A stretch of DNA of 5,748 nt from an uncultured Eubacteriales bacterium (GTDB taxonomy: Bacteria > Bacillota > Clostridia > UMGS1840), in NCBI GenBank assembly GCA_900555525.1, contig USLP01000099.1, positions 1 to 5,748 on the forward strand. The letters are read 5' to 3'. A program made the position numbers and the translations under genes. This document shows, piece by piece, positions 4,850-5,748 of the stretch (the first letter of the stretch is position 1; each line of letters starts with the position of its first letter). Below the pieces are notes generated by a model that was not told the DNA's origin, did no database searches, and worked only from the letters and a program-made list of their open reading frames with translations.

Positions 4850-5748
4850 TTAACGTCTTCCGCGAATCGGAATTTCTATGGAGAATATCAATCTTTGCTC
4901 GTTCTTTATTGCGGAAGGCGAATTTATTGAATCGTAATCGTTTGTATATCTCAGCGCGAGCGACACTATTTCTTCGGGCATAAAAACCAAGCCTACCATT
5001 ATATATATCGTTCCTTCATTTCCGGTAGTTAGCCCCATGCCCATATATCCCTTGTGTTCAAACCGGAGTATGTCTGTAATATCCCACGTCAGCTGCTCGT
5101 TTAGTATCGCCATGGGTATCCAGTGGTAGTCGTAATCGTAGGCGTCTATATATCTGACGGCGGGGCCGAACGAAACGTCCCATTTTATCCCCCATTCCGG
5201 AAGCTCGAACGAATATCCCAAGCCCACTGCGTTGTCTATTTGGTCGTAGATTTGTTTTATTCCGTCGTGCCTATAAGATATTATATTTGAAAAAAACCAG
5301 TCTGAGTTTTCCCCTAAAAAATTCCACCTAAAGTCGGAATTTGCGCCGTATTTATCCGTTGTTGTGGAAGGCACTCCCGCCGTATCGGTTTGTGTTTCGT
5401 AGTCGTAAAAGGCGTCGAACGAATAGAAAAATTCGTCCCATTCCCTCTTTGCGGAGCCCCCAAACGAAAAAAGTGTTTTTGATGTTGTAGTATGTTCTAT
5501 TGTAGCTCCGCCGCGCAGATTAAAATCCCACCCTTCGGGCACCCAAGATTCCAAGAAAGTCCGGTACTGCTTTTTCCAAGATATTATCTTGGTCTCCAAT
5601 GTATCTTTTGCGTCGTTTGTGGAGCCGCTGTCGGGAAATAGCGCCGGCGGCTCAATCCCCACTTCTTCAATCCCTATTCCGTTTACAACATCAAGCGTTT
5701 CGGCCGCGCCGTTTTCGGAAGTTGTGTCGGAGTTCGCAGAGGGTGGGG
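4850..5748 (-). CDS. DUF481-like outer-membrane beta-barrel protein (partial)
   Basis: C-terminal 298 residues of a minus-strand gene whose start lies beyond the right edge: the frame stays open to 5748, and the only start-like codon near there, a GTG at 5660-5662, is probably internal. The first ~70 visible residues are acidic and rich in Ser, Thr, Asn and Pro, ending in a basic segment (WKKQYRTFLESW) before WDFNLRGGATIEHTTT. From there to the end, short strands of alternating polar and aromatic residues are separated by acidic turns, as in an outer-membrane barrel. DFRWNF and NAVGLGYSFELPEWGIKWDVSFGPAVRY, written here in part (AVGLGYSF, SFGPAVRY), resemble the DUF481 (YdiY-like) family, whose role is unknown. 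It ends IFSIEIPIRGRR, without the classic terminal aromatic. It converges with the flavodiiron operon across the palindrome/terminator region and shows no evident functional link to it. A signal peptide, if present, is outside the window. Confidence 0.72.
   Translation of the reverse strand, partial: PPSANSDTTSENGAAETLDVVNGIGIEEVGIEPPALFPDSGSTNDAKDTLETKIISWKKQYRTFLESWVPEGWDFNLRGGATIEHTTTSKTLFSFGGSAKREWDEFFYSFDAFYDYETQTDTAGVPSTTTDKYGANSDFRWNFLGENSDWFFSNIISYRHDGIKQIYDQIDNAVGLGYSFELPEWGIKWDVSFGPAVRYIDAYDYDYHWIPMAILNEQLTWDITDILRFEHKGYMGMGLTTGNEGTIYIMVGLVFMPEEIVSLALRYTNDYDSINSPSAIKNEQRLIFSIEIPIRGRR

Overview
The window joins two kinds of DNA. Positions 1 to about 1800 are very AT-rich (sampled lines give roughly 15-30% GC). 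They hold one long gene on the minus strand: a full-length pogo/Tigger-type (CENP-B-like) DDE transposase. That architecture is normally eukaryotic, and by eye it most resembles elements of parabasalid protists. From about 1925 onward the DNA is close to 45-50% GC and bacterial in layout: closely spaced genes, a visible Shine-Dalgarno sequence, a rubredoxin/flavodiiron pair, and an outer-membrane beta-barrel protein.

The bacterial part suggests an anaerobic or microaerophilic Gram-negative organism. Verrucomicrobiota (for example an Opitutae-like gut or protist-associated lineage) is my best guess from the look of the proteins, at low confidence. A bacterium living in or near a parabasalid flagellate would explain both halves. 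A chimeric contig would explain them too, and the sequence alone cannot separate these.

Layout: 1-542, AT-rich DNA with no convincing gene; 564-1715 (-), the transposase, with a hairpin over its stop codon; about 1761-2063 (+), a short open frame broken by one TAA, possibly the remains of a disrupted gene; 2102-3130 (+), an exported coiled-coil protein of unknown function; 3203-3367 (+), rubredoxin (54 aa); 3373-4530 (+), an FprA-type flavodiiron protein; 4524-4654, a 131-bp nested palindrome sharing the end of the flavodiiron gene, followed by an intrinsic terminator at 4724-4744 and a decayed third copy of the palindrome arm at 4768-4785; 4850-5748 (-), the C-terminal part of a DUF481-like outer-membrane protein that runs off the right edge.

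The functional core is the rubredoxin-flavodiiron operon. Rubredoxin passes electrons to the di-iron/FMN enzyme, which reduces O2 to water or NO to N2O, an oxygen or NO defence of anaerobes. The flavodiiron gene and the DUF481-like gene converge on the palindrome/terminator region. The main items for a second look are the eukaryote-type transposon beside bacterial genes and the nested palindromic element with its degenerate extra arm.
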